NCBI RefSeq assembly: GCF_025822765.1
Contig: NZ_JACKUK010000029.1
Location: 124,001 to 188,000 of the forward strand
DNA length: 64,000 nt
Source: Mycobacterium barrassiae
GTDB taxonomy: Bacteria > Actinomycetota > Actinomycetes > Mycobacteriales > Mycobacteriaceae
Reading direction: 5' to 3'
In this document: positions 24,139 through 32,527 of the stretch, one piece after another
Layout: every line of letters begins with the position of its first letter
Position numbering within the stretch: position 1 is the stretch's first letter
Notes under the pieces: model-generated
The model's database searches: none
Seen by the model: only the letters and a program-made list of their open reading frames with translations
Told to the model about the DNA's origin: nothing
Translations under genes and position numbers: made by a program

Positions 24139-25440
24139 CACCGTCAGGGTCGCTCGCAGCCCGCCCAGCGGCCCGTCGGACAGTTCGATGTCGCCACGAT
24201 GCAGGGTGGCCTGTTGGGCCACCAGCGCGAGGCCGAGTCCGGAGCCGCCCGGTGCGGCGGTGCTGCCGCGGGAGAACCGGCCCAGCACCGTCTTGTGCTC
24301 CTCAGCGGGCAGACCTCGCCCGTTGTCGTCGACGATGATGACGATCATGTCGCCGGTCCGTCGGGCCTCCAGCACGATGCGGGTCGCCTGCCCGTGCGTG
24401 ATCGCGTTGCGCACCAGGTTGTCGACGGCCAGGCGCAGACCGCTCGGCCAGCCCCAGATGGGTTCGAGGTCGTCCTCTGCCTCGACGACGACCTCGACGT
24501 CCGTGTTGAGCCGCATGTTCTCCCTGGCGACCCGGTCCAACATGTCGGCGATGTCGATGGGTTCGCGGTCCTCGACCTGTGCCAGCTGACCGGAGGCCAG
24601 TTGTCCGAGCGCGGTGATGATCGCCTCCACCCGGCGCTGCGCCCTGGAGAGGTCCGCGACCACCTCCTGGCGTTCCTCGTCGGGCAGGTCGTGGATCCGC
24701 AATGTGTCCAGATCGGCGCGCATCGCCGTCAGGGGCGTGCGTAGCTCGTGGGCCGCGTTGGCGGCGAAATCCTGGGCGGCCTGCAGCGAGTTCGTGGTCG
24801 CGCGCTGTGCGGCAGCCAGCCTGCTCAGCATCTCCGACATCGCCTCGGAGAGGTCCTCCGCCTCACGCACGCCCCGCACCTCGGGCATCTGCTCGCTGCC
24901 CCGGCTCAATTGCTTGGTGTGCTCGGTGAGCCTGCGCAGCGGTCGGATCGCCGGACCCGCGAGCAGCCATCCCAGCAGAGCGGCGATCAGCACCGTGAGC
25001 AGACCAGCCGCGGTGTAGATCGGAATCCTGGCGCGGTTCAACAGAATGCTGTCGGCGCGGATGCCGATCGACATCATCACCCCGTCGGGTTCGTCGACGG
25101 GAAGGGTGCGGACCCGATACTCGACGCCGTTGACTTCGACGGTCTCGGTTCCCGGCGGCAGAGGCGGTAGCTGAAAGCCGCGCTGGAACACCACCTGCCC
25201 GCTGGATACGGACCGGCCCGTCGTCAACACTCCGCGGCGGGGATCCTGTATCTGCTCGGGATACATGCTGGCGTCGACGATCGCGTCGAGGCGACGATCC
25301 AGTTGCGCCGCATCGTTATTCGCCAGCACCAGCGACGTCGCGATCGTGAACACCGCCACGACCCCAGCCGCCGCCGCGGCCGATGCGACAGCGACGCGGG
25401 TGCGCAGCGATGCGGATCGCAGAAACCGCGGAACTCTCAC
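24094..25440 (-). CDS. Sensor histidine kinase, PrrB-like
   Basis: A 448-residue two-component kinase. TM1 is at about 17-40, an extracytoplasmic sensor spans about 41-138, and TM2 is at 140-162. HAMP follows, then the H-box FAANAAHELRTPLTAMRADL with phospho-acceptor His231. The ATPase motifs are NLVRNAITH (N), DDNGRGLP (G1), FSRGSTAAPGGSGLGLAL (F/G2). The sequence closely resembles PrrB (Rv0902c) as I recall it, but the locus corresponds to the extra two-component pair that M. smegmatis has near mmpL3. It lies 42 nt after its response regulator. The signal is unknown; the neighbouring haemophore gene suggests haem or envelope sensing (inference). Confidence 0.9.
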   Translation of the reverse strand: MRVPRFLRSASLRTRVAVASAAAAAGVVAVFTIATSLVLANNDAAQLDRRLDAIVDASMYPEQIQDPRRGVLTTGRSVSSGQVVFQRGFQLPPLPPGTETVEVNGVEYRVRTLPVDEPDGVMMSIGIRADSILLNRARIPIYTAAGLLTVLIAALLGWLLAGPAIRPLRRLTEHTKQLSRGSEQMPEVRGVREAEDLSEAMSEMLSRLAAAQRATTNSLQAAQDFAANAAHELRTPLTAMRADLDTLRIHDLPDEERQEVVADLSRAQRRVEAIITALGQLASGQLAQVEDREPIDIADMLDRVARENMRLNTDVEVVVEAEDDLEPIWGWPSGLRLAVDNLVRNAITHGQATRIVLEARRTGDMIVIIVDDNGRGLPAEEHKTVLGRFSRGSTAAPGGSGLGLALVAQQATLHRGDIELSDGPLGGLRATLTVSASGEQAGPDAPSQ

Positions 25441-25482
25441 GCGCTAAGGCTAAAGCTCGTCACCCGGGTTCGACGGCCCGCC

Positions 25483-26157
25483 TCAGGCCTCGTCCCGCAG
25501 CACGTATCCGATCCCCCGGACGGTGTGGATCACCCGCGGCAGGCCGTCACGCTCGAGCTTGCGGCGTAGGTAGGAGATGAAGACGTCGGCGACATTGGTG
25601 TCGACGTCGAAGTCGTACCCCCACACCAACTCGAGCAGTCGCTGGCGACTGAGCACCACACCGGCGTTCTCGGCCAGCACGGCGAGCAGATCGAATTCGC
25701 GCTTGGTCAGGTTGACCCGCTCACCGCCTGCGAACACCAGCCGTCGCGCGGCGTCGATGGTCAACGGGCCGACCGTCGTGGTGTCCGACTGCTGGTCGGA
25801 GTGGCCGGCCCGGCGCAGCAGGGCGTGCAAGCGTGCGACCAGCTCGCCCAGATCGAACGGTTTCGTCAGGTAGTCGTCGGCGCCGGCTTCCAAGCCTGCG
25901 ATGCGGTCGTTGACCGTATCCCGCGCGGACAGCACGCAGATCGGAATCTCGTTGCCGAGTGCGCGCAGCGCGGTGACGACGGCGACACCGTCGAGCTCGG
26001 GCATCTGGACATCGAGCACGAGTGCGTCGTGCGACTCGTTCGACAGCAGCCGCAAGGCCTCTTTGCCGGTGGCGGCGACCCGAACGTCGAAGCCCGAATG
26101 GCGCAGTCCGCGCGCCACGGAGGTCCTGACGTCCGGGTCGTCGTCGACCATGAGCAC
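25483..26157 (-). CDS. OmpR-family response regulator, PrrA-like
   Basis: A 224-residue DNA-binding regulator. The receiver domain starts almost at residue 1 ([13 protein letters not shown]), with Asp49 as phosphorylation site ([13 protein letters not shown]) and Lys in [13 protein letters not shown]. The C-terminal winged helix ([20 protein letters not shown], then [26 protein letters not shown]) binds DNA. Start is GTG 26157; no other start exists upstream in frame. It probably works with the kinase encoded 42 nt downstream. It follows the small haemophore gene by 55 nt on the same strand and may be co-transcribed with it. Confidence 0.92.
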   Translation of the reverse strand: MLMVDDDPDVRTSVARGLRHSGFDVRVAATGKEALRLLSNESHDALVLDVQMPELDGVAVVTALRALGNEIPICVLSARDTVNDRIAGLEAGADDYLTKPFDLGELVARLHALLRRAGHSDQQSDTTTVGPLTIDAARRLVFAGGERVNLTKREFDLLAVLAENAGVVLSRQRLLELVWGYDFDVDTNVADVFISYLRRKLERDGLPRVIHTVRGIGYVLRDEA

Positions 26158-26212
26158 AGTGCGCCCAGAGCCGTCCCCCGTCGACGGCTCATGCGCACCC
26201 CCGAACGGAGGC

Positions 26213-26593
26213 TTAACTGTCCGCGATGCCGTCGCCGTTGGTGTCGCCGCAGCGGTTCTTGAGGTCCACGAGCGGCTGACGGATTCCGGTCAGATCGGCC
26301 TTGGCCTGGGGGTTGGCATCGAGGTAAGCCTTGACGTCATCCTGGACCTCGTCGCGGGGCACGCCCTCGAGGCTCGTGAAGAAAAAGTTCACGTCAGGGT
26401 GGGTGAAGAGGTAGGCAGACGTCGCTGCCGAGACACCCGCAGCCACACCAGCCAGGTCCGCCGCGGTGCAGTTGGGCGGGGCGGGTTGCGCCATTGCCGA
26501 GGGCATCGCGCCGAACATGATCGCACCGGCGAGCGCGCCGGTTCCCACCGCGCCAGCTACCGCACGTCGGGCAGTACGGGGCGAGAGCAACAT
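26213..26593 (-). CDS. Haemophore-type secreted protein (paralogue lacking one haem ligand)
   Basis: A 126-residue exported protein: signal peptide to about residue 35 ([11 protein letters not shown]), then a small helical domain held by Cys42 and Cys114. It aligns by eye with the Rv0203-like neighbour: Tyr61 and His65 ([11 protein letters not shown]) match its haem-binding Tyr and His, but the third ligand is Tyr90 (VKAYLDANP) instead of His. The C-terminus ends NGDGIADS, like a fragment of a Ca-binding motif. A role in haem capture at the cell surface is possible. A palindrome at 26626-26643 lies 33 nt before the start. AGGAGC (26603-26598, minus strand) serves as ribosome site. Confidence 0.8.
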   Translation of the reverse strand: MLLSPRTARRAVAGAVGTGALAGAIMFGAMPSAMAQPAPPNCTAADLAGVAAGVSAATSAYLFTHPDVNFFFTSLEGVPRDEVQDDVKAYLDANPQAKADLTGIRQPLVDLKNRCGDTNGDGIADS

Positions 26594-26625
26594 GGACAGC
26601 TCCTTCTTCGGAAGTGGTAGAGGCC

Positions 26626-26643
26626 GTAACCGTGAGCGGTTAC
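26626..26643. promoter_or_regulatory. Palindrome GTAACCG-TGAG-CGGTTAC upstream of the haemophore-like gene
   Basis: Perfect 7-bp arms around a 4-nt centre, 33-50 nt before the start at 26593. It could be an operator for a dimeric regulator such as the neighbouring OmpR-type protein, or a small 5'-UTR hairpin. Confidence 0.45.
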
Positions 26644-26727
26644 CGACACCAAAAGCTAAGCAGAATGTTCACAGACTTTCCTGCCTTGGGACCAACGAGT
26701 CGCGAGAAACTCGGAAATCGCAGCTCA

Positions 26728-26759
26728 TCGACCCCACCAGCGAAGGCTGCGGGTCGATC
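26728..26759 (-). terminator. Hairpin after the Rv0203-like gene
   Basis: ATCGACCC (26728-26735) and GGGTCGAT (26752-26759) pair perfectly with a 16-nt loop, starting 4 nt past the haemophore stop on the minus strand. No T tract is present. Confidence 0.5.
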
Positions 26760-26763
26760 TTGA

Positions 26764-27288
26764 CTACGGCAGGCCCGCGATCGCAGTCGTGGGCAGCGGC
26801 GCTGTGCCTTGTGAGACCGGCGATACCGCCGACGTTTGCGCCGGTGTCGGCCCGCCCACCGGGCCGGTTGCAGGCCCGCCGGCCGCTGCGCCTGGCAAAC
26901 TCGCCGGCACCCCGGTGCTCTGCTGCGCGGCCTGTATCAGACCCAGCAGCTGCGGCAGCGTCAGCGGCAACTTGCACCGGCTGGACAGCGTCGCCAGCGG
27001 CTGCTGCAGCTGCTGCATGTCCTTGGCGGCTTGCGGGTTCGCGTCGAAGTGCGCCTTGGCCGCCGCGATCGACTGCGGGCCGGGCTGTTGTTTGGCGATC
27101 GTCGTCAACGCCTGATTGGTTTGCGGATGCGAATCCAGGTAGTTGCCCGTGGAGGTGGCCACCGATCCGATCGTCTTGGCGACCTCGCTGGCCGCACAGG
27201 GGTCCGGCGCCGCACTCGCTGACGGTATCGCCGCGGATGACACCGCGATCGCGACGACGGCTGTGAAACTTGCGGCGATCGATTTCAT
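26764..27288 (-). CDS. Secreted haem-binding protein (haemophore), Rv0203-like
   Basis: A 174-residue exported protein with a signal peptide cleaved near ASA-APDP (residue 27). The fold is small and helical with Cys31 and a second Cys near 101. Tyr50, His54 (GNYLDSHPQTN) and His80 (AAAKAHFDANP) correspond to Tyr59, His63 and His89 that bind haem in M. tuberculosis Rv0203. Rv0203 is thought to pass haem to MmpL3 or MmpL11, and mmpL11 lies divergently next door here. The C-terminal 60 residues are a Pro/Gly/Ala-rich extension not in Rv0203 as I recall it. ATG 27288 has AGGAG upstream; the longer frame to 27339 is unlikely. Confidence 0.9.
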   Translation of the reverse strand: MKSIAASFTAVVAIAVSSAAIPSASAAPDPCAASEVAKTIGSVATSTGNYLDSHPQTNQALTTIAKQQPGPQSIAAAKAHFDANPQAAKDMQQLQQPLATLSSRCKLPLTLPQLLGLIQAAQQSTGVPASLPGAAAGGPATGPVGGPTPAQTSAVSPVSQGTAPLPTTAIAGLP

Positions 27289-27626
27289 GACGGGACTCCT
27301 CACGGTCTGCGAACCCGGTTTGCGAACGTCTGGGCGCACCGCAAACGCTCGCCACTCGGCGGCAATCGATCCCCGACAACAAAAGTGGCCGATACGGCCG
27401 ACTCACATAGTGCCATCCGCATCGCGGCGCTTACCAATTCAGCGGGAAGGGGTACAGGAAACTGCCAGCTGACGATCAGGTCGGACGGCCTTGGTGAAGA
27501 AGGGGGTTAAAGCTGCCTAAGGCGTTGCTGGCAGGATTCTCGCGGATCCTCGCTATAGCACACGCTGTTGTACGCTCACGCTAGCAACGCCGGGGAGAAA
27601 GCGGGGAGTTCGCCATCCAGCAGTTC
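27289..27626. promoter_or_regulatory. 338-nt divergent promoter region between haemophore and mmpL11
   Basis: No gene is seen here. GGCGTTGCT (27521-27529) and AGCAACGCC (27583-27591) form a perfect 9-bp inverted repeat with a 53-nt loop. Inside the loop TACGCT (27571-27576) is a candidate -10 for mmpL11, giving a leader of about 44 nt that includes GGGGAGA. The haemophore side has AGGAG before its ATG. A stretch at 27506-27522 with TTAA and CTAA only loosely recalls an iron box. Confidence 0.4.
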
Positions 27627-30524
27627 ATGATGCGCTTGAGCAGCACCCTGCGCAGATATCGCTGGGCGGTGTTCGCTGTGTGGCTGCTTCTCCTGGTGCC
27701 ATCGATCTATCTCGCGGTGACCCAATCGAGTCACCTCACCGGCGGCGGGTTCGAGGTCGAGGGCTCCCAATCGCTGCGCGTCCAACGCGAGCTCGAGGAC
27801 AACTTCCCGGACCAGGGGGCGTCGCCACTGGCCCTGGTGGCCGCACCCCGCGCCGACGCGTCCTTCGACGACATGAACGACGCGGTCGCCTTTCTGGAAC
27901 GCGCCGCGGCCGAGGTGCCCAGCGTCAGGATCGTGCCCAATCCTCAGCAGCCCGCTCCACAGCCCGACCGCCCGTACGTCATCACCCTGCAGCTGGACTT
28001 CGACAACACCGGCGCGGTGGACGTCGCGAAGAAACTGCGCCAGAAGGTCGGCGTCGACGGCGAGGACCCCGGCGAGATCGAGAACGGCCGGGTCAAGCTC
28101 TACGTCATCGGCCAGGGTGCGCTCGGCGCCGCCGCGACGCAGGCCACCAAACACGACATCGCGCAAGCCGAGCGGTGGAACCTGCCGATCGTCCTGATCG
28201 TCCTGCTCGCGGTGTTCGGGTCACTGGCCGCCGCGGCAATGCCGCTGGTGCTCGGGATTTGCACCGTCGTCGTGACGATGGGGCTGGTCTATCTGCTGTC
28301 GATGTACACCACGATGTCGGTGTTCGTGACGTCGACGGTGTCGATGTTCGGCATCGCCGTTGCCATCGACTACTCGTTGTTCATCCTCATGCGCTTCCGC
28401 GAGGAGCTTCGCTCGGGCCGCGACCCCGAACAGGCCGCCGACGCCGCGATGGCCACCTCCGGCCTCGCGGTGGTGCTGTCCGGCCTCACGGTGGTCGCCT
28501 CGGTGACCGGCATCTACCTGATCCAGACCCCCGTGCTGGTCTCGATGGCCACGGGCGCGATCCTCGCGGTCACGATCGCGGTGCTGACCTCGACGACGTT
28601 GACGCCCGCCGTGCTCGCGACGTTCGGCAAAGCGGCGGCCAAGCGCTCGTCCTACCTGCATTGGTCACGCCGCCCGGAGACCACTCAGTCGCGATTCTGG
28701 ACGCGGTGGACGGGCTGGGTCATGCGGCGCCCGTGGCTGGCGGCGCTCGGGGCGTCGGCGCTGCTGCTGGTGCTGGCCGCTCCCGCGTTCTCGATGGTGC
28801 TCGGCAACAGCATGCAGCGTCAGTTCGACCCCACCCACGAGATCCGCGGCGGGGTGAACGCGGCGGCCGAGGCGCTCGGTCCCGGCGCGCTCGGTCCGGT
28901 GCGGGTGCTGGTGAGCTTCCCCGACGGCAATGCCGCCTCGGCGCCGGCCAAGGAACCGCTGCTGGACACCGTCCGCCAGCGAATCGCGCAGGGTCCCAAC
29001 GTCGTCTCGGTGGCGCCACCGGTGTTCGGCGAGGATTATCGGCACGCCCTGCTGTCGGCGGTGCTGTCGGTGGACCCCGAGGACATGGGCGCGCGTGACA
29101 CCGTCGACTGGCTGCGCAAAGAACTTCCCGCCACCCCCGGACTCGGCGACGCCCGCATCGACGTCGGCGGGCCGACCGCACTGATCAAGGACTTCGACGA
29201 TCAGGTGTCCGCGAAACAGCCGCTGGTGTTCGCCTTCGTCGCGCTGATCGCGTTCGTGATGCTGCTGATCGCGATTCGTTCGGTGTTCCTGGCGCTCAAG
29301 GGCGTGCTGATGACCGTCCTTTCGGTGGCGGCCGCCTACGGCAGCCTCGTCGTCGTCTTCCAGTGGGGCTGGCTGGAGGCGCTTGGCTTCAAGCAGATCT
29401 CGTCGCTGGACAGCACCATCCCACCGCTGGTGCTGGCGATGACGTTCGGCCTGTCGATGGACTACGAGATCTTCCTGCTGACCCGCATCCGGGAGCGGTT
29501 CCTGCAGACCGGTAACACCCGCGATGCCGTCGCGTACGGCGTGAGCACCAGCGCCCGCACGATCACCAGCGCCGCGCTGATCATGATCGCGGTGTTCATC
29601 GGGTTCGCGTTCGCGGGCATGCCGCTGGTTGCGCAGCTCGGTGTGGCGTGTGCCGTGGCCATCGCGGTCGACGCGACGGTGGTGCGCCTGGTGCTGGTGC
29701 CCGCGCTGATGGCGATGTTCGACGAATGGAACTGGTGGCTGCCGCGCTGGCTGGACCGCATCCTGCCGTCGGTCGACTTCGAGAAGCCGCTGCCCAAGGT
29801 CGACATCCCCGACCTCATCATCATCCCCGACGACCTGTCATCTCTCGGTCCGACCGGTTCGGAGCTGCGGACAGTGGTCAAGTCGGCGGCGAAGCTGAAA
29901 GCCCTTGCCCCCCAGGCCGTTACCGTCGCCGATCCGCTGGCCTTCAGCGGCTGTCAGCCGGTGACGCAGCTGCGCAGCGCCAGCCGCATCAACGGCACGC
30001 ACCGCGACGGCGGCAACGGCAAGGCGGTGCTGACCGCGGAGCTGCCGGTGCATCCCGTGACGATGTGGCGGGGCCGGCTGTCGGTGGCGCTCGAAGCATT
30101 GCAGGCGGAATCCGAACTCGAACGGGCACCGATGGAGCGCACGACGCCCGTCGAGACCACGAACGTGCAACTGCCGACCGGCGACCGTCTGCAGATTCCC
30201 ACCGGCGCGGAGACTCTGCGGCTGCAGAGCTACCTCATCATGTGCCGGAACAGCACCAAGGACTACGCGGAGTTCGCGGAGTTGGTCGACGCCATGGAAG
30301 CTCGAACCGCCGCATTGGTGCTGACGGGAATGGACCGGTACTACTGTGGACAGGATCCGAGGAAACAATGGGTGGCCACCCAGTTGGTGCGCCGACTGGC
30401 CGACCCCCAACCGTCAGACGAGCACGACACCCGCATGTCGGGTCCACAGGCGGAGGCTGATTGGGCCAAGGTGAAGGAACGCTGCCTGGCCGTGGCGGTG
30501 GCGATGCTGGAGGAGGCGAGGTGA
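27627..30524 (+). CDS. mmpL11: MmpL11 RND-family lipid transporter
   Basis: A 965-residue RND transporter, the same length as M. tuberculosis MmpL11 (Rv0202c). It exports monomeromycolyl diacylglycerol and mycolate wax esters to the cell surface and has been linked to haem uptake. Twelve transmembrane helices in two halves flank two periplasmic porter domains. The proton-relay pairs are Asp248-Tyr249 (IDYSLFILMRFREE) and Asp612-Tyr613 (MDYEIFLLTRIRER). The cytoplasmic C-terminal domain (about 710-965) is typical of MmpL11. Two ATG codons stand in tandem at 27627 and 27630. Its stop overlaps the start of the Rv0201c-like gene (GTGA). Confidence 0.95.
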   Translation: MMRLSSTLRRYRWAVFAVWLLLLVPSIYLAVTQSSHLTGGGFEVEGSQSLRVQRELEDNFPDQGASPLALVAAPRADASFDDMNDAVAFLERAAAEVPSVRIVPNPQQPAPQPDRPYVITLQLDFDNTGAVDVAKKLRQKVGVDGEDPGEIENGRVKLYVIGQGALGAAATQATKHDIAQAERWNLPIVLIVLLAVFGSLAAAAMPLVLGICTVVVTMGLVYLLSMYTTMSVFVTSTVSMFGIAVAIDYSLFILMRFREELRSGRDPEQAADAAMATSGLAVVLSGLTVVASVTGIYLIQTPVLVSMATGAILAVTIAVLTSTTLTPAVLATFGKAAAKRSSYLHWSRRPETTQSRFWTRWTGWVMRRPWLAALGASALLLVLAAPAFSMVLGNSMQRQFDPTHEIRGGVNAAAEALGPGALGPVRVLVSFPDGNAASAPAKEPLLDTVRQRIAQGPNVVSVAPPVFGEDYRHALLSAVLSVDPEDMGARDTVDWLRKELPATPGLGDARIDVGGPTALIKDFDDQVSAKQPLVFAFVALIAFVMLLIAIRSVFLALKGVLMTVLSVAAAYGSLVVVFQWGWLEALGFKQISSLDSTIPPLVLAMTFGLSMDYEIFLLTRIRERFLQTGNTRDAVAYGVSTSARTITSAALIMIAVFIGFAFAGMPLVAQLGVACAVAIAVDATVVRLVLVPALMAMFDEWNWWLPRWLDRILPSVDFEKPLPKVDIPDLIIIPDDLSSLGPTGSELRTVVKSAAKLKALAPQAVTVADPLAFSGCQPVTQLRSASRINGTHRDGGNGKAVLTAELPVHPVTMWRGRLSVALEALQAESELERAPMERTTPVETTNVQLPTGDRLQIPTGAETLRLQSYLIMCRNSTKDYAEFAELVDAMEARTAALVLTGMDRYYCGQDPRKQWVATQLVRRLADPQPSDEHDTRMSGPQAEADWAKVKERCLAVAVAMLEEAR

Positions 30525-31003
30525 CGGTGACTCCCGACGTTCGGGATACTCAGCGCCGTCCGGCCGACGACCGACCGGTCGAGTTCTGGCCCACCGCCGC
30601 GATCCGCGCCGCGCTCGAGACCGACGATCTGGCGGTCTGGCAGCGCATCGTGGCGGCGATCAAACGCGACCCCTTCGGCCGCACCGCGCGCCAGGTCGAA
30701 GAGGTGCTGCGGACCGCCAAGCCGTACGGCGTCTCCAAAGCGCTCGCCGAGGTGCTCAACCGCACCCGCGAACATCTGGAAGCCAATGAGCGCGCCGAGG
30801 TCGCGCGGCAGATCCAGGCGATGCTCGAGAAGTCCGGTCTGGGCCAGCAGGAGTTCGCGTCGCGGATCGGCGTGCCTAACGAGGACTTCGCGACGTTTCT
30901 CAGCGGTGACGCCAGTCCGTCCGCATCGTTGATGGTGCGCATGCGCAGGCTCGCCGACCGCTTCGCCAAGATGCGCTCGACGCGCCGCGACGACCGGGCC
31001 TGA
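30521..31003 (+). CDS. XRE-type helix-turn-helix protein, Rv0201c-like
   Basis: A 160-residue cytoplasmic protein. Residues 20-90 are helical (FWPTAAIRAALETDDLAVWQ; KRDPFGRTARQVEEVLRT). Residues about 100-155 (AMLEKSGLGQQEFASRIGV, then FATFLSGDASPSASLMVRM) match a Cro/C1-type HTH. GTG 30521 overlaps the mmpL11 stop by 4 nt; the longer open frame lies wholly inside mmpL11. Coupled synthesis with mmpL11 suggests it controls or monitors this locus. Its targets are unknown. Confidence 0.78.
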   Translation: MTVTPDVRDTQRRPADDRPVEFWPTAAIRAALETDDLAVWQRIVAAIKRDPFGRTARQVEEVLRTAKPYGVSKALAEVLNRTREHLEANERAEVARQIQAMLEKSGLGQQEFASRIGVPNEDFATFLSGDASPSASLMVRMRRLADRFAKMRSTRRDDRA

Positions 31004-31008
31004 GCCCC

Positions 31009-31014
31009 TAGGCT
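31009..31014 (+). promoter_or_regulatory. -10 hexamer of a leaderless promoter (DsrE-like gene)
   Basis: TAGGCT followed by 6 nt and ATG 31021, with no ribosome site. It lies just past the stop of the preceding gene, so an internal leaderless transcript is likely. Confidence 0.5.
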
Positions 31015-31020
31015 GGCGGC

Positions 31021-31389
31021 ATGAACAGCAACAACAAGGCCGCGATCAGCCTCACCACCGGACTCGAAGATCCCGAGAAGGTCACCGTGGCGTTCCTGGT
31101 CGCCGTCGGCGCCGCCGAAAGCGGCCGTCCGACGCTGATGTTCCTGACCAAGGAGGCCGTCCGGCTGGTTGTGCCGGGGGTGGCCGTCGGCACGGCGTGC
31201 GACGGCTGTCCACCGCTGGAGGAGTTGATGGAACGCTATGCGAAGGCGGGTGGCCGGTATCTGGTCTGCCCGATCTGCATCAAGTCCAAGCAGCTCGACG
31301 CCGACAGCTTCATCAGCGGAGCCGAACCGGGCGGGACGGTCCAGCTCTGGGAATGGATCGGCGACGGCGCGACGACGTTCAGTTACTAG
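31021..31389 (+). CDS. DsrE/DsrF-like family protein
   Basis: A 122-residue alpha/beta protein of the DsrE superfamily: NKAAISLTTGLEDPEKVTVA, then AAESGRPTLMFLTKEAVRLV. It has four cysteines, two in ACDGCPP and two in LVCPICIKSKQLD, the latter near the position of the sulfur-carrying loop. Family members relay persulfide sulfur or bind small ligands in the cytoplasm. It is followed after 6 nt by the CoA-binding protein gene. It is not in the H37Rv order between Rv0201c and Rv0200 as I recall it, so the two-gene unit is probably lineage-specific. Confidence 0.78.
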   Translation: MNSNNKAAISLTTGLEDPEKVTVAFLVAVGAAESGRPTLMFLTKEAVRLVVPGVAVGTACDGCPPLEELMERYAKAGGRYLVCPICIKSKQLDADSFISGAEPGGTVQLWEWIGDGATTFSY

Positions 31390-31395
31390 CCGCCC

Positions 31396-31803
31396 GTGGA
31401 CATCGAACGCATCCTCCGGGATACCAAAAGCGTGGCGATCGTGGGTGTTTCGAGTGACCCCATGCGCCCGAGCCACGGCGTCTGGCAATACCTGAGGGCG
31501 GCCAGCAACTACACGCTCTACCTGGTGAACCCGACGATCAGCGAGATCGACGGCACTCCGGTCTACCCGTCGCTTGCGCACCTGCCCGTCGTCCCTGACA
31601 TGGTCGACGTGTTCCGCCGCCGCGAGCATCTGCGCTCCGTGCTGACCGACACGATCGACATCGGTGCGAAAACGCTTTGGCTGCAACAGGGTCTGTGGGA
31701 CGACGACATCGCCCGCGACGGTACCGCGGCTGGGCTACAGGTCGTGATGGACCGCTGCCTGAAGGTCGACCACCAGCGATTTGTGTGCATTCGCGAGCGC
31801 TGA
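31396..31803 (+). CDS. CoA-binding domain protein (YccU-like)
   Basis: A 135-residue Rossmann-type CoA-binding protein: IVGVSSDPMRPSHGVWQYL near residue 15 binds the nucleotide; VDVFRRREH and LWLQQGLWDDDIA are family landmarks; Cys in VMDRCLKVDHQR is conserved. Such proteins bind CoA or acyl-CoA, and no reaction is known for this single-domain form. Start is GTG 31396, 6 nt after the DsrE gene. The TGA stop sits as the loop of a small GAGCGC/GCGCTC hairpin inside the larger terminator at 31776-31828. Confidence 0.82.
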   Translation: MDIERILRDTKSVAIVGVSSDPMRPSHGVWQYLRAASNYTLYLVNPTISEIDGTPVYPSLAHLPVVPDMVDVFRRREHLRSVLTDTIDIGAKTLWLQQGLWDDDIARDGTAAGLQVVMDRCLKVDHQRFVCIRER

Positions 31804-31828
31804 GCGCTCCTAAACGCACACAAATCGC
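31776..31828. terminator. Nested hairpin overlapping the stop of the CoA-binding gene
   Basis: Outer arms GCGATTTGTGTGC (31776-31788) and GCACACAAATCGC (31816-31828) are perfectly complementary. An inner GAGCGC (31795-31800) / GCGCTC (31804-31809) stem has the TGA stop as its 3-nt loop. It separates convergent genes and resembles the hairpin at 7169-7221. Confidence 0.65.
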
Positions 31829-31837
31829 CCGGGAAAT

Positions 31838-32527
31838 CTAGCGGGAGTGGATCGGTGACACGTCGTCGACCAGCCAGCGACCGTCGTGTTTGGACAGCTG
31901 GACCCGCAATGCGAGCACGGCGGTGTCGGGTGGGCGTCCAGGCGAATTCTGCGTCCCGTGCATGATCACGGCGACGCTGGCGGCGGCCGGTCCGATGGCT
32001 TCGACACCCGCGGACACGGTGCTGGCGTGAGCCGTGATGTTCCGGCTCGCCAAATCCTTTGCCACCGTGTCGAATTCCTTCTTGAACGCCTCCGCACTCT
32101 CCGGTGACATCCTCGCTGCGGCGCGTTCGATCGACCCGGTCGGGTTCTGCGGGGTGAACGTCGCCGACGCCTCCGCCACGCTGGTGGCGATGCCGACGAC
32201 TTCGGCGGTGTCGTTGCGCAGGTTGCGGTCGGGCACCGACCAATTCAGGTAGCCGACGACCACCGCGGCCGCCAGCGCCACCGTCGCGCCTCCGGCCACC
32301 GCCAGCCGCAGCCGTGGCCCGTCGTCGTCGGTGCCGACGCTGACCCCGTCCCTGCGAGCCAGCACCGCGTTCACCACGACGGCCTGGACGATGAGAAGGC
32401 ACAGCACCGAACACGCCGAGACCCACCACAACGGCCATCCGAGCGCGATGCCGATGTAGACGAGCGCGGCGATTGCAGCCAGCGGCGGCAACACATCGAA
32501 CGCCAGAATGCGCCAGGCGTATCTCAT
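31838..32527 (-). CDS. Mce-associated membrane protein, Rv0200-like
   Basis: A 229-residue membrane protein. Two N-terminal hydrophobic segments (residues about 12-55) precede a third at 78-95 (AVAGGATVALAAAVVVGYLNW). The C-terminal exported domain of about 130 residues, ending GRWLVDDVSPIHSR, has the NTF2-like pattern of Mce-associated proteins (cf. the Rv0175-Rv0178 group at 56.5-59.5 kb). The ATG overlaps the preceding gene's stop by 4 nt. Length equals that of Rv0200. A role in stabilising or assisting Mce/MmpL lipid transport is inferred from family and context. Confidence 0.8.
   Translation of the reverse strand: MRYAWRILAFDVLPPLAAIAALVYIGIALGWPLWWVSACSVLCLLIVQAVVVNAVLARRDGVSVGTDDDGPRLRLAVAGGATVALAAAVVVGYLNWSVPDRNLRNDTAEVVGIATSVAEASATFTPQNPTGSIERAAARMSPESAEAFKKEFDTVAKDLASRNITAHASTVSAGVEAIGPAAASVAVIMHGTQNSPGRPPDTAVLALRVQLSKHDGRWLVDDVSPIHSR

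Noticed and set aside
27506-27522. Possible IdeR iron box upstream of mmpL11
   Set aside because: Only the outer TTAA and CTAA resemble the consensus; the central symmetry is missing.
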